From: Chryseobacterium indologenes
Lineage (GTDB): Bacteria; Bacteroidota; Bacteroidia; Flavobacteriales; Weeksellaceae
Length of the DNA stretch: 64,000 nt
Direction: 5' to 3'
NCBI GenBank assembly: GCA_016025055.1
Contig: CP065590.1
Coordinates: 4,092,001-4,156,000, forward strand
Below are positions 1-8,794 of the stretch, piece by piece. Numbering within the stretch: position 1 is the stretch's first letter; every line of letters starts with the position of its first letter. The notes beneath the pieces were generated by a model, which did not search any database, had not been told where the DNA came from, and worked only from the letters and a program-made list of their open reading frames with translations. Made by a program: the position numbers and the translations under genes.

Positions 1-1207
1 CCGTAGAAATCTTCGGAACATTAACGTTAAACAGAAATCCGGATAATTTCTTTGCAGAAACAGAACAGATCGCATTCCATCCCGGACATATTATTCCCGG
101 AATAGACTTTACCAATGACCCGCTTTTGCAGGGAAGATTATTCTCATACACCGACACCCAATTATCGAGACTCGGCTCGCCGAACTTCCATGAAATCCCC
201 ATCAACAGATCGATCAATACTGTTCACAATAACCAAAGGGACGGGCATATGAGGCAACAGATCGTCAAGGGAAAAAGCAGCTACGAGCCCAATTCTACCG
301 GAGGAGGATGTCCTTTTCAGGCTATGATGTCGGAAGGAGGTTTTGTATCCCAGCAGGAAAGAGTTTCAGGAGTTAAAATCAGGGAAAGAAGCAGGAGTTT
401 TGTGGATCATTATTCGCAGGCAAAGCTATTCTACAACAGCCAATCAAAACCGGAAAAAGAACACCTTCAGAATGCACTTATTTTTGAACTGTCTAAGGTC
501 ACATTACCGGAAGTTAGAGAGCGCCTCGTCGGACAGCTTGCCTACATTGATATGACACTTGCTTCAAGAGTAGCAGAAAAATTAGGAGTAGAAGTAAAAA
601 AACTGGAATGGCCGAATCAGAGCTTACCTGCAGACAGTAATATCATAGAACTTCAAAGCGAAGAGAGAGAACCCAATACAAAGACATCCGGGGCCTTAAG
701 TATGCAGAATACCGTAAAGAATACCATCAAAAGCAGAAAGATAGGATTTATTATGACTAACGGTATCAACGGCGGATCCGTAAATGACATGAAAGTAGCA
801 CTTGAAAAGAAGGTGCCGGAGTTGAATTCATTGCACCGAGTCTTGCTAAAATAAAAGCCGATGACGGCTCAGAAGTTACTCCCAAACATTCTTTGACCAG
901 TACTGCCAGTGTTTGTTTTGACGCCCTTTTTATTTGCCCGGGAGAAGGATCAGTAAAAGAACTGATGATTCCGGAAAATAAACATCTTGTACTCCATTTT
1001 ATTAACGAAGCTTATAAACATTGTAAAGCGATTTACTTCGGGGCAGATACAGAACCGTTATATCATAACAGCAACGTTGCTTCAAAAAAACATGAAGATC
1101 CGGCAATCGTTACCTGGGAAGATAAAACCCCGATGGAAAAATTCATCAAAGCAATAGAAAAGCACAGAGTCTGGGATCTGGAAATGGAGCGAAATGCGCA
1201 ATCATAA
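1..1207 (+). CDS. katE: Large-subunit (HPII-type) catalase, 5' end outside window, one frameshift
   Basis: Heme catalase disproportionating hydrogen peroxide. The reading frame is open from the first bases of the window. It contains the R-x-F-x-Y-x-D proximal heme-ligand motif (around 135-160, the Tyr being the iron ligand) and then the long C-terminal DJ-1/GATase-like domain that distinguishes large clade-2 catalases. The frame breaks near the A run 805-808: the upstream frame stops at 854, while the rest of the C-terminal domain continues in another frame to 1207. Adding one A restores a smooth Leu-Glu-Lys-Glu-Gly-Ala-Gly reading, so I treat it as one gene with a probable sequencing deletion. 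It heads a same-strand run of redox genes. The identity is firm; whether the break is real is open. Confidence 0.88.
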
Positions 1208-1245
1208 CATATCCTTCACACCAATCACTTAAATATAAAATAGTT

Positions 1246-2424
1246 ATGAAAGCAGCCGTTTTTCATTCACCCGGTAATATTACCTGTGATACCGTTGAGG
1301 ATCCCAGGATTCAGGATGAACGTGATATCATTTTAAAGGTTACTTCCACCGCAATCTGCGGCAGTGATCTGCACATGTACTCAGGAGGGATCCCTCAGGC
1401 CAGGCCAATGGTAATGGGTCATGAATTTATGGGAATAGTGGAAGAAACCGGGAAAAATATCACCCATCTAAAAGCAGGCGACAGGGTAGTTGTTCCCTTT
1501 CCCATTGCCTGTGGAAGCTGCTTTTTTTGCCAGCATGACCTTCCTACCGCCTGCGAACACAGCAATCCCGATCATTATGGTCCTGAGGGAGGAATCATTA
1601 CAGAAAAAGGCGGTGCTTTATTTGGATATACAGATTTATATGGTGGCTATGATGGAGGGCAAGCTCAATATGTAAGAGTTCCTTATGCTCACTTTGGCCC
1701 CAGAAAAGTCCCGGAAAACCTATCTGATGAACAGGTTTTATTCCTTACCGATATCTTTCCGACAGGTTATACCGGCGTTATGTGGGGAGAACTGAAAGGA
1801 GGAGAAACGGTAGTTGTCTTTGGTGCAGGTCCTGTAGGCTCTATGGCAGTGAAAAGTGCTATTCTTTATAATGCTAAAAAAGTAATAGTCGTTGATACTC
1901 TACAGTACAGATTAGATCAGCTCAGAAAGCTGACCGGTTGCGAAACAATTTTATGGAAAGACGCAGAAAGTACCATTGAGCAAATAAGGGATATGACAGA
2001 CGGCAGGGGTGCTGATCTATGTATTGAAGCAGTCGGCTTCGAGCCGGAAAGAAGTTTTATAGACAGAGCAAAAGCTGTTATCAACTTCGAAAAAGGATCT
2101 GTAAAAGTACTGGAAGCCTGCATGAGCGCCGTAAGAAGAGGAGGAATTGTCTCTGTACTCGGTGTTTATCCCGCTAATTATGATAATTTCAGACTCGGCC
2201 AGATTTTCGATAAGGGAATTACCATTAAAGCAGGACAATGCAACGTTCATCCTATTATTGACCGTCTGATGGGATATGTTCAAAACGGACAGGTGATCCT
2301 TGACGATATTATTACCCATCGCTTACCTCTGGATGCCGTAGACAAAGGCTACGAAATCTTTAATAAAAAAGAGGACGGATGCGTAAAGGTTGTACTCGAC
2401 CCATGGAAGCTCTCAAGCTTTTAA
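1246..2424 (+). CDS. Zinc-dependent alcohol/formaldehyde dehydrogenase (MDR family)
   Basis: Medium-chain dehydrogenase of 392 residues. Catalytic zinc ligands are visible as C38 and H59-E60. The structural zinc lobe has C89, C92, C95 and C103. A GAGPVG nucleotide-binding motif lies near residue 194. The length and the inserted segment after the structural zinc site resemble the glutathione-independent formaldehyde dehydrogenase branch, but the substrate cannot be read from sequence. It begins 38 nt after the catalase stop and is followed by a CinA-like gene, so it probably belongs to one stress-type transcription unit. Threonine or sorbitol dehydrogenase-like activity is the alternative. Confidence 0.88.
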   Translation: MKAAVFHSPGNITCDTVEDPRIQDERDIILKVTSTAICGSDLHMYSGGIPQARPMVMGHEFMGIVEETGKNITHLKAGDRVVVPFPIACGSCFFCQHDLPTACEHSNPDHYGPEGGIITEKGGALFGYTDLYGGYDGGQAQYVRVPYAHFGPRKVPENLSDEQVLFLTDIFPTGYTGVMWGELKGGETVVVFGAGPVGSMAVKSAILYNAKKVIVVDTLQYRLDQLRKLTGCETILWKDAESTIEQIRDMTDGRGADLCIEAVGFEPERSFIDRAKAVINFEKGSVKVLEACMSAVRRGGIVSVLGVYPANYDNFRLGQIFDKGITIKAGQCNVHPIIDRLMGYVQNGQVILDDIITHRLPLDAVDKGYEIFNKKEDGCVKVVLDPWKLSSF

Positions 2425-2459
2425 CATCAATCTAAACCAACTCTTCAAAAGATTATATT

Positions 2460-2960
2460 ATGGAATTTCAAAAGAATCTTCTCGATTATATAAGTCAATC
2501 ACTGCTGACTACAGATGAAACTATTTCAATTGCTGAAAGCGTTACATCAGGATGCTTGCAACTTGCATTTTCACAGATGAAGAATGCTTCTCTGTTCTAC
2601 AAAGGCGGAATGACAGCATACACATTGCCTCAGAAAGTAAATTTACTGAAGGTGAATAAACAGGAAGCAGAAGAATGTGATTGCGTTTCAGGACATATTG
2701 CAGAAACGATGGCCCTGAATGTTGCCAAATTATATGAATCCGACTGGTCTATTGCTACGACGGGATATTGTACTCCCATCCGAAACTCTGACTATAAGAT
2801 TTTCGCCTATTTCTCATTCTCATATAAAGGGGAAATTATCCTTACTAAAAAACTCGAACTACACCCTAAAACGCAGTCTCTGAATGCACAGATGTATTAT
2901 ACGGAATTTATTTTAGGCTGCTTTAAAAGTGAACTCAACAGGTTGCTAATCTTACAATAA
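2460..2960 (+). CDS. CinA C-terminal domain protein (PncC-like amidohydrolase family)
   Basis: 166 residues matching the stand-alone CinA C-terminal domain: an early Ile-Ala-Glu-Ser-Val-Thr-Ser-Gly segment (residues 23-30) and an Ala-Thr-Thr-Gly segment near residue 100. Characterised members deamidate nicotinamide mononucleotide in NAD recycling. The domain also occurs in stress clusters with no proven activity. The usual N-terminal molybdopterin-binding half is absent. It lies 35 nt after the alcohol dehydrogenase and 7 nt before the next SDR, so it is operonic. Confidence 0.8.
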   Translation: MEFQKNLLDYISQSLLTTDETISIAESVTSGCLQLAFSQMKNASLFYKGGMTAYTLPQKVNLLKVNKQEAEECDCVSGHIAETMALNVAKLYESDWSIATTGYCTPIRNSDYKIFAYFSFSYKGEIILTKKLELHPKTQSLNAQMYYTEFILGCFKSELNRLLILQ

Positions 2961-2967
2961 AAAACTA

Positions 2968-3768
2968 ATGGAACGCAGGAATCAATACGCCCTGGTCACC
3001 GGAGCTACAAGCGGAATAGGCTATGAACTGGCAAAACAATTGGCTCAGAACGGCTATGATCTTGTTATGGTAGCCAGGGATCATGAAGAACTCAGAAAAA
3101 AGGCTAATGATTTTAAAGAATACGGCATCAATGTCATCTGTATTTCCAAAAATTTATTCCTGCAGGAGGAAGCCTATTCCCTCTATTCTGAACTCACATT
3201 AAACGGAATAAGTCCTGAGATTCTTGTCAATGACGCAGGACAAGGCGTCTATGGGAAATTTCAGGAGACAGATATTCATAGGGAAACAGATATTATCAAT
3301 CTAAATATTATCTCTGTTATTATATTGACCAAACTGTTTATTAAGGACCGACTGTCTAAAGGATCGGGTAAAATTTTAAATCTGGCTTCCGTGGCCAGTA
3401 AACTTCCCGGTCCATGGCATTCGGTATACCATGGTACCAAAGCTTTTATATTATCATGGTCTGAGGCTATCCGTGAAGAACTGAAAGATTCGGGAATAAG
3501 TGTAACCGCACTTTTGCCCGGGCCCACCGATACTGATTTTTTTAATAAAGCAGATATGAACAGAAGCAAATTGCTTGAAGATAGAGAAATACTCGCTTCC
3601 CCTGAAGAAGTTGCCAGGGATGGATACAATGCCTTGATGAACGAAGATGACAAAGTGATATCCGGATTGAAAAATAAACTATCCATAGCTATGGCCAACC
3701 TGGCCACAGATAGTATGGTGGCCCACAGAATGGCTGAGATGCAAAAACCCGTTACAGAAAACAAATGA
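2968..3768 (+). CDS. Short-chain dehydrogenase/reductase (SDR)
   Basis: 266-residue classical SDR. The cofactor motif TGxxxGIG is at residues 13-20. An Asn-Asp-Ala-Gly segment replaces the usual NNAG. The catalytic Ser (in NLASVASK) and the Tyr-x-x-x-Lys pair (in YHGTK) are present. Substrate unknown; the overall look is of the DltE/YqjQ-like branch. It sits 7 nt after the CinA-like gene and 6 nt before a second, different SDR. Confidence 0.86.
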   Translation: MERRNQYALVTGATSGIGYELAKQLAQNGYDLVMVARDHEELRKKANDFKEYGINVICISKNLFLQEEAYSLYSELTLNGISPEILVNDAGQGVYGKFQETDIHRETDIINLNIISVIILTKLFIKDRLSKGSGKILNLASVASKLPGPWHSVYHGTKAFILSWSEAIREELKDSGISVTALLPGPTDTDFFNKADMNRSKLLEDREILASPEEVARDGYNALMNEDDKVISGLKNKLSIAMANLATDSMVAHRMAEMQKPVTENK

Positions 3769-3774
3769 TAAATT

Positions 3775-4520
3775 ATGGGAAAATTAGAAGATAAATCAGC
3801 CCTGATTACCGGTGCAGACAGTGGAATAGGAAAGGCCGTAGCACTCCTTTTCGCATTGGAAGGAGCAGATATCGCTATTATTTACCATTCGAGTGAAACT
3901 GATGCCGAACAGACCAAAAAAGAAATTGAAAATCTGGGCAGGAAATGTGTCATTTTTCAGGGAGACATTAATGATTATGAATTTTGTGAAGAAACAACCC
4001 GAAAAGTAATTGCAGCATTCGGAAAGATCGATATTCTGGTGAACAACGCCGGCATTCAGTTTCCCGCTAAAAAGATTGAAGAACTCGAAGAAAAAAATAT
4101 CCGGAAAACATTCGATTCCAATATTGTCGGAATGATATTATTGACAAAAGTTGTTTTTTCTTACCTGAAAGAGGGAAGCTCTGTGATTAATACGACCTCT
4201 GTTTCTGCTTATCAGGGGCATCCCGAGTTGCTGGATTATTCAGCAACAAAGGGTGCCATTGTATCTTTTACACGTTCACTGGCATTACAGGCAAAACCGA
4301 AAGGTGTCAGGATCAACGCCGTAGCTCCGGGACCTGTAGCAACACCGCTTACCGAAGAAACTTTTGACGAAGAAGAAGAAAATCCGGATAAACCACCCTT
4401 TGAAAGGAATGCAACACCCGAAGAGATTGCTTTTAGCTTTCTTTTTTAGCCAGTTCCGATGCGGCGCAGATGACTGGTCAGGTCCTTCATCCCAACGGCG
4501 GAATCATTATAAACGGATAA
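3775..4520 (+). CDS. SDR family oxidoreductase (YghA/glucose-1-dehydrogenase-like), frameshift near 3' end
   Basis: Second SDR of the cluster. TGADSGIG cofactor motif at the N terminus, NNAG motif, catalytic Ser and Tyr-Ser-Ala-Thr-Lys. The annotated frame stops at 4449 inside the T run 4442-4447. One added T continues the C terminus (FLASSDAAQMTGQ..., ending at the TAA 4518-4520) to a normal family length of 248 residues. I therefore extend it to 4520 and regard the break as a likely homopolymer error. Such SDRs are typical of osmotic or oxidative stress regulons. Substrate not determinable. Confidence 0.85.
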
Positions 4521-4591
4521 CATAAAAGTCCGATTATAAAACAGCAGCCGGGCCTGATTCTTTACAGAGCCCATAAGTTTAACTTTAAAAT

Positions 4592-6124
4592 ATGATGGAT
4601 ATGTATAGAGACGGCGCAAGAAAGAGTATATGGCAGGACGAAATCAGGAAATTTTCTATGGAAACTGATCTTAGCCACTTATTTGACGTTGTGATTGTAG
4701 GAGGCGGAATCACAGGGGTATCAACAGCCCTGAAGTTACAGGAATCAGGGAAAAAATGTATTATTCTGGAAGCTGCTAATATTGGCTTCGGAACCACGGG
4801 TGGAACTACCGCCCATTTAAATGATTTTTTTGATACCACTTTTACTCAAGCAATCGAAGATTTTGGGCCGGACAATGCCAAATTGTATGCAGAATCCGGT
4901 AAAGATGCCATTGCAATCATCGAAACTAATATCGACAAATATAAAATAAGCTGCGATTTTACACGGAAATCAGCTTATCTTTTTGCTTTGGATGACAAAC
5001 AGGAAGAACAATTAAAAAATATTGCAGAAGGAGCTGCCAAAGTTGGCCATGAGATGACCTTCGTTAATGAAATTCCATTTCCCATCCCTTTTAAAGAAGC
5101 AGTCTTAATCCCTGAGCAGGGGCATTTTCATCCGATAAAATATATCAGAGGACTTTGTGAAGCTTTCATACAATTAGGAGGGAAAATTCTTGAGAACTGT
5201 CGTTGTGAAGATTGTAATGAACAGGATGACTATGTGGTGGTAAAAACTTCACGTGGCGAAATAAAAACAAAACATATCGTGTACGCCACCCATATTCCTC
5301 CGGGAATTAATGTTCTTCATTTTACCAATGCACCCTACCGGAGCTATGCCATGGCTTTTACATTAAAAGACGACAGATATCCGTGGGAGCTAGGCTACGA
5401 TCTTTGCGATCCCTATCATTACTATAGAATTCAGGAATGTGACGGTGAAAATCTTTTAATCGCAGGTGGCGAAGATCATAAAACCGGCCATGCTGATGAT
5501 ACGGGAGAACATTTTTCGAAGCTTGAAAATTATGTGAGACAGTATTTTAAGGTGGAAACGGTGCATTATAGCTGGTCAAGCCAATATTACGAGCCTGTGG
5601 ATGGCTTTCCTTATATCGGAAAACTCCCTGGCAGTAAAGGAAGAATTTGGGTAGCTACCGGATTCAGAGGCAACGGAATGATATTCGGGACACTCTCTTC
5701 ACAGATCCTTCATGATCTGATCACTACGGGAAAAAATAAATATGGTGACTTGTTTAATCCTTCGAGAATAAAACCGGTTGCTGGATTTTCAGATTTTGTA
5801 AAAGAAGCTTCTGCTGTGGTGTTTGATTTTATAAAAGATAAAATTTTCGTTGAAAAAATTGCATCTTTCTCAGAAATAAAAGAAGGTGAAGCAAAAGTTA
5901 TCCGTTATGAATCTGAATCATATGCTCTCTATAAAGAAAATGACGGAACACTGCATCTTTTAAAAAGCACCTGCCCGCATGCTGCCTGCGAAGTTCGGTG
6001 GAACAGTGCCGAACTGAGCTGGGATTGTCCATGCCATGGCTCCAGATTTAATGTTAATGGTAAAATGTTGACGGGGCCTTCCACCAATGACCTGAAGAAA
6101 GTATTTCCTTATCAGAAACATTAG
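4592..6124 (+). CDS. FAD-dependent oxidoreductase with C-terminal Rieske [2Fe-2S] domain
   Basis: 510 residues. An N-terminal dinucleotide-binding GGGITG motif (about residue 36) opens a DAO-type FAD domain. The last 90 residues form a Rieske domain with the paired motifs CPH and CPCH, giving the Cys-His/Cys-His ligands of a [2Fe-2S] cluster. This domain order matches the FAD-Rieske proteins that oxidise amines or glycine-betaine-like compounds; the substrate here is unknown. Met1 and Met2 are adjacent, so the start may be 4592 or 4595. It lies 71 nt after the SDR and 24 nt before a membrane protein gene. Confidence 0.87.
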   Translation: MMDMYRDGARKSIWQDEIRKFSMETDLSHLFDVVIVGGGITGVSTALKLQESGKKCIILEAANIGFGTTGGTTAHLNDFFDTTFTQAIEDFGPDNAKLYAESGKDAIAIIETNIDKYKISCDFTRKSAYLFALDDKQEEQLKNIAEGAAKVGHEMTFVNEIPFPIPFKEAVLIPEQGHFHPIKYIRGLCEAFIQLGGKILENCRCEDCNEQDDYVVVKTSRGEIKTKHIVYATHIPPGINVLHFTNAPYRSYAMAFTLKDDRYPWELGYDLCDPYHYYRIQECDGENLLIAGGEDHKTGHADDTGEHFSKLENYVRQYFKVETVHYSWSSQYYEPVDGFPYIGKLPGSKGRIWVATGFRGNGMIFGTLSSQILHDLITTGKNKYGDLFNPSRIKPVAGFSDFVKEASAVVFDFIKDKIFVEKIASFSEIKEGEAKVIRYESESYALYKENDGTLHLLKSTCPHAACEVRWNSAELSWDCPCHGSRFNVNGKMLTGPSTNDLKKVFPYQKH

Positions 6125-6148
6125 ACAATACGTTAAATATATACTTCT

Positions 6149-6805
6149 ATGTCCCGCACAGGTTTTTTCTATCGTAACAGTCTGAGCATTGTTTTGATCG
6201 TCTTAATGATTTGCTCTCTTATCGGGCAATTCCTGACAGGCTGGAAAACAGAAAATAAGGAATTGGCTGAAAGTGGGCAGGAGGCTCTACGCATATACGA
6301 ATATCTTCATAGCGGTCACTTCATACAGGCTACATTTGAAAACTGGGAAAGCGAATTTTTACAGATGATGCTCTACGTTCTTTTAACCATTTCTTTGAGG
6401 CAAAAAGGCTCCAGCGAGTCAAAACCTATGACGGGTAAAGACGATGTTGATCGGGAGCCTGAAGCACACCCCAACGCTCCATGGCCGGTCAGAAAAGGAG
6501 GGGTATGGCTAAAAATTTACAAACATTCCTTATCGATAGCTTTAGGTTTATTCTTTCTGATCAGCCTTATTCTCCATTTTTATGGAAGTATGAAAGATTT
6601 TAATCAGGAGCAGTTATTAAAAAATAAGCCGTCATTAAGCGCTTGGCAATATATCAGTGAATCAAGGTTCTGGTTCGAATCATTTCAAAACTGGCAAAGT
6701 GAATTTCTGGCCGTTGCCTGTCTGGTTTTATTTTCCATTTGGCTACGCGAAAAAGGATCTCCCCAGTCTAAACCTGTCGATATGCCTCACGATGAAACTC
6801 CCTGA
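6149..6805 (+). CDS. DUF6766-like membrane protein with internal duplication
   Basis: 218 residues in two clearly related halves. Each has a hydrophobic helix (about residues 11-29 and 126-146), then a Phe-x-x-Trp-x-Ser-Glu-Phe-Leu motif and a second hydrophobic helix ending in LRQKGSS or LREKGSP. Four membrane segments in total. No catalytic residues are recognised. Related proteins occur in stress clusters next to catalase and CinA-like genes, as here. The last 19 nt overlap the 3' end of the opposite-strand AraC remnant. Confidence 0.75.
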   Translation: MSRTGFFYRNSLSIVLIVLMICSLIGQFLTGWKTENKELAESGQEALRIYEYLHSGHFIQATFENWESEFLQMMLYVLLTISLRQKGSSESKPMTGKDDVDREPEAHPNAPWPVRKGGVWLKIYKHSLSIALGLFFLISLILHFYGSMKDFNQEQLLKNKPSLSAWQYISESRFWFESFQNWQSEFLAVACLVLFSIWLREKGSPQSKPVDMPHDETP

Positions 6806-7368
6806 AATTTCCCTGATCTGGGTTTCGTTTTCATCACGGAAAAACAGGATGAGGTAAAATCTGAAATACTCTGATAACAAGCCTTTTACGATACTTTATT
6901 TAAAGTAAATTGCCGGGTATCTATGAGCTCAATGCTTTTTAAGATTCTTGTCAGTTGATAGTACTTCTGGACTGTAATTCCTGTGCCTCATTTTCGATCA
7001 TAGATTTATTCCATTTTGAGACAGACGACAACATTTCCCTGAGAACAGTCGCAACGGCAAAAACCTGTACATTCTGATAAAATTCTTCTTCAAATACAGA
7101 TCTGAACAGAAATACCATCAGGTTCACCGTTTGTGCTTCAGACGTTATTTTATGAGCTTTCCCGGAAGAGATCCAGATGATATGATATTGTGGAACCAGA
7201 TAAATCTTGTGATCAATATGAAAATATTGATAGCCTTCTTCCACAAAAAGTAAGCTGAGCACGACCGTATACATGTTCATTATGGTCATGTTTCCGGTCT
7301 TTTTCGCACGATAAATAAGCTTCTTTGTCGATGGTGCTTTTTGTCTTTTTAATTAGTCCACATTTCAT
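6787..7368 (-). pseudogene. Decayed AraC-family transcriptional regulator
   Basis: Fragments in several frames match, in order, an AraC regulator of the type intact at 60291-61073. The ATG is at 7368. The cupin-like sensor domain needs removal of one base in the A run 7245-7249 to read Ala-Gln-Leu-Thr-Phe-Val-Glu-Glu-Gly. The sensor domain ends near 6970 and jumps directly into the last HTH helix (Gln-Lys-Tyr-Tyr-Gln-Leu...), implying loss of roughly 210 nt. An in-frame TAA then interrupts the C-terminal helix before the final Gly/Cys-Tyr-Gln-Ser-Ile segment, and the terminal stop is at 6787-6789. Deletion, frameshift and nonsense lesions together make this a true pseudogene. It is divergent from the flavodoxin-RidA gene, its presumed former target. 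Confidence 0.8.
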
Positions 7369-7394
7369 TCTGTCGTTTCAAATATATTTTTTGG

Positions 7395-7402
7395 CAAATT
7401 TA
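7395..7402 (-). promoter_or_regulatory. Bacteroidota -7 promoter element for the AraC remnant
   Basis: The minus strand reads TAAATTTG, matching TAnnTTTG, 27 nt upstream of the remnant's ATG. A second match (TATATTTG, 7379-7386) lies closer. Confidence 0.4.
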
Positions 7403-7418
7403 ATAGAAACGTCACTAT

Positions 7419-7426
7419 TAATTTTG
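7419..7426 (+). promoter_or_regulatory. Bacteroidota -7 promoter element for flavodoxin-RidA gene
   Basis: TAATTTTG matches the consensus TAnnTTTG. It gives a leader of about 105 nt before the ATG at 7539 and lies back to back with the minus-strand element. Confidence 0.4.
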
Positions 7427-7538
7427 TAAAATCAAAGAAATAGAGTATTTCATTGATTCCGTTTTACCCTTAAAGTAATTCAAAAGTTATGGGTTAAAAA
7501 CCGGCAAAAGCAAAATATAAATTTATATCTTATTCATA

Positions 7539-8674
7539 ATGAAAAAACTATGTTCTTTTTTTATCTTAATTTTATTATTAAACACCATCAACATCATGGC
7601 ACAAAATAAAGCGAATATATTGGTTCTTATTCATTCAGATAATGGAGGAACCTACGAGCTGGCCAAAGAAATCGCAAAAGGTATTGAAAGTGAAAACAAT
7701 GCAACTGCAAGCCTTAAACTTGTGAAAGCATCTCAAAATCCTAATCTCAAAAACTTACCTGTGGCAACCGTAGAAGAGCTGACCTCTTACGATGGAATTG
7801 CTTTCGGTTCTCCTGTTTATTTTGGAAATATCAGTACGGGAATGAGTGAATTTTTATCCAAAACAGTTCCGTTGTGGACCAACCATGCACTGGAAGGAGT
7901 TCCCGCTACTGTTTTTATGTCTGCCGGCAGCGGAGCAGGGAAAGAACTGGCCCTTCAAGCCTTCTGGAACAGCCTGGCAGTACATGGAATGGTATTAGTT
8001 TCTAACGGAATCAGAGGGACAGAAGAACTCAATAAAGCAATTCCGCAAGGGAATTCTGTATTAGGAATGACAAGTATGGCTTCCTTAAAAGATGTGGAAC
8101 GTCCTACAAAAGGAGAAAGGCACTTAGCAGAGCTTCAGGGTAAAAACTTTGCAAAAATTGCTTTTGCCTTAAAGGATACCCATCCTAAAAAAGAGTTCCG
8201 GTTGCTGAACACCATCAGAATTTTAATGACATTTTAAAACAAAAAAATATTACACTTCCCCAGGTTCCCAAGCCGGCAGGAAATTATCAACCGTTTGTAC
8301 GTTCCGGAAATCTGGTATTCATCAATCAGGTTGCATTAAAGGACGGAAAAATTGTAAATCCGGGAAAATTAGGGGTAGATGTAAATGAACAACAGGTAAA
8401 GGATGCTACAGAAGTAACAATACTGAATGTGATATCTGTATTGAATGAAGCTGTAGGAGGGGATTTGAGCCGTGTAAAGCAATGTGTTCAACTGACAGGA
8501 ATTTTTAATACAAAAGACGATTACACCAAGCATGCAGATCTCATGAATGTTGCATCAGATCTGACCGTTGACATTTTCGGAGATAAAGGAAAGCATGCAA
8601 GAGGAACGCTGGGAGCATCGTCCATCCCTGTTAATTCTTCCGTGGAGATCCAGGCTATTTTTGAAGTCGAATAA
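7539..8674 (+). CDS. Exported flavodoxin (WrbA-like)-RidA fusion protein, frameshifted
   Basis: Residues 1-22 form a signal peptide (Met-Lys-Lys, hydrophobic core, Ala-Gln). A flavodoxin-like FMN domain with a phosphate-binding Ser-Asp-Asn-Gly-Gly-Thr loop follows and ends near residue 215. The frame breaks in the A run 8187-8192. Adding one A continues without a gap into a complete RidA/YjgF domain (from about 8230 to the TAA ending at 8674), which has the family's GLxGxxP-like and late Ile-Pro-Val-Asn-Ser-Ser-Val-Glu-Ile-Gln segments. The restored protein has 378 residues. Flavodoxin domains move electrons; RidA deaminates reactive enamines or imines. Joint export to the periplasm is unusual. 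Two adjacent separate genes would be the alternative, but there is no start codon or spacing for the second. Confidence 0.75.
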
Positions 8675-8690
8675 ATATCTGTATTATTTT

Positions 8691-8744
8691 GCCACGAATG
8701 CACGAATTATGCTATGCTTCTAAAGTCATTCGTGCATTCGTGGC
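8691..8744. repeat. Palindromic intergenic repeat (copy A)
   Basis: Perfect 17-bp inverted arms at 8691-8707 and 8728-8744 (core CACGAATGCACGAAT) with a 20-nt loop. It lies between convergent genes and could act as a transcription terminator. The core recurs at 35199, 35313 and 52368-52482, with a diverged form at 14740. Confidence 0.8.
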
Positions 8745-8794
8745 AATTAATATATTCCCGGACGTGTACAGGATTTTACTGGTTTTTAGGAACT

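Noticed and set aside
3276..3764. Minus-strand open frame of 162 codons
   Set aside because: Antisense shadow of the SDR gene; composition is low-complexity and no family is recognised.
8187..8192. A6G run in the flavodoxin-RidA gene as programmed frameshifting
   Set aside because: Similar one-base losses occur at many unrelated homopolymers in the window, so sequence error explains it better. No downstream pseudoknot seen.
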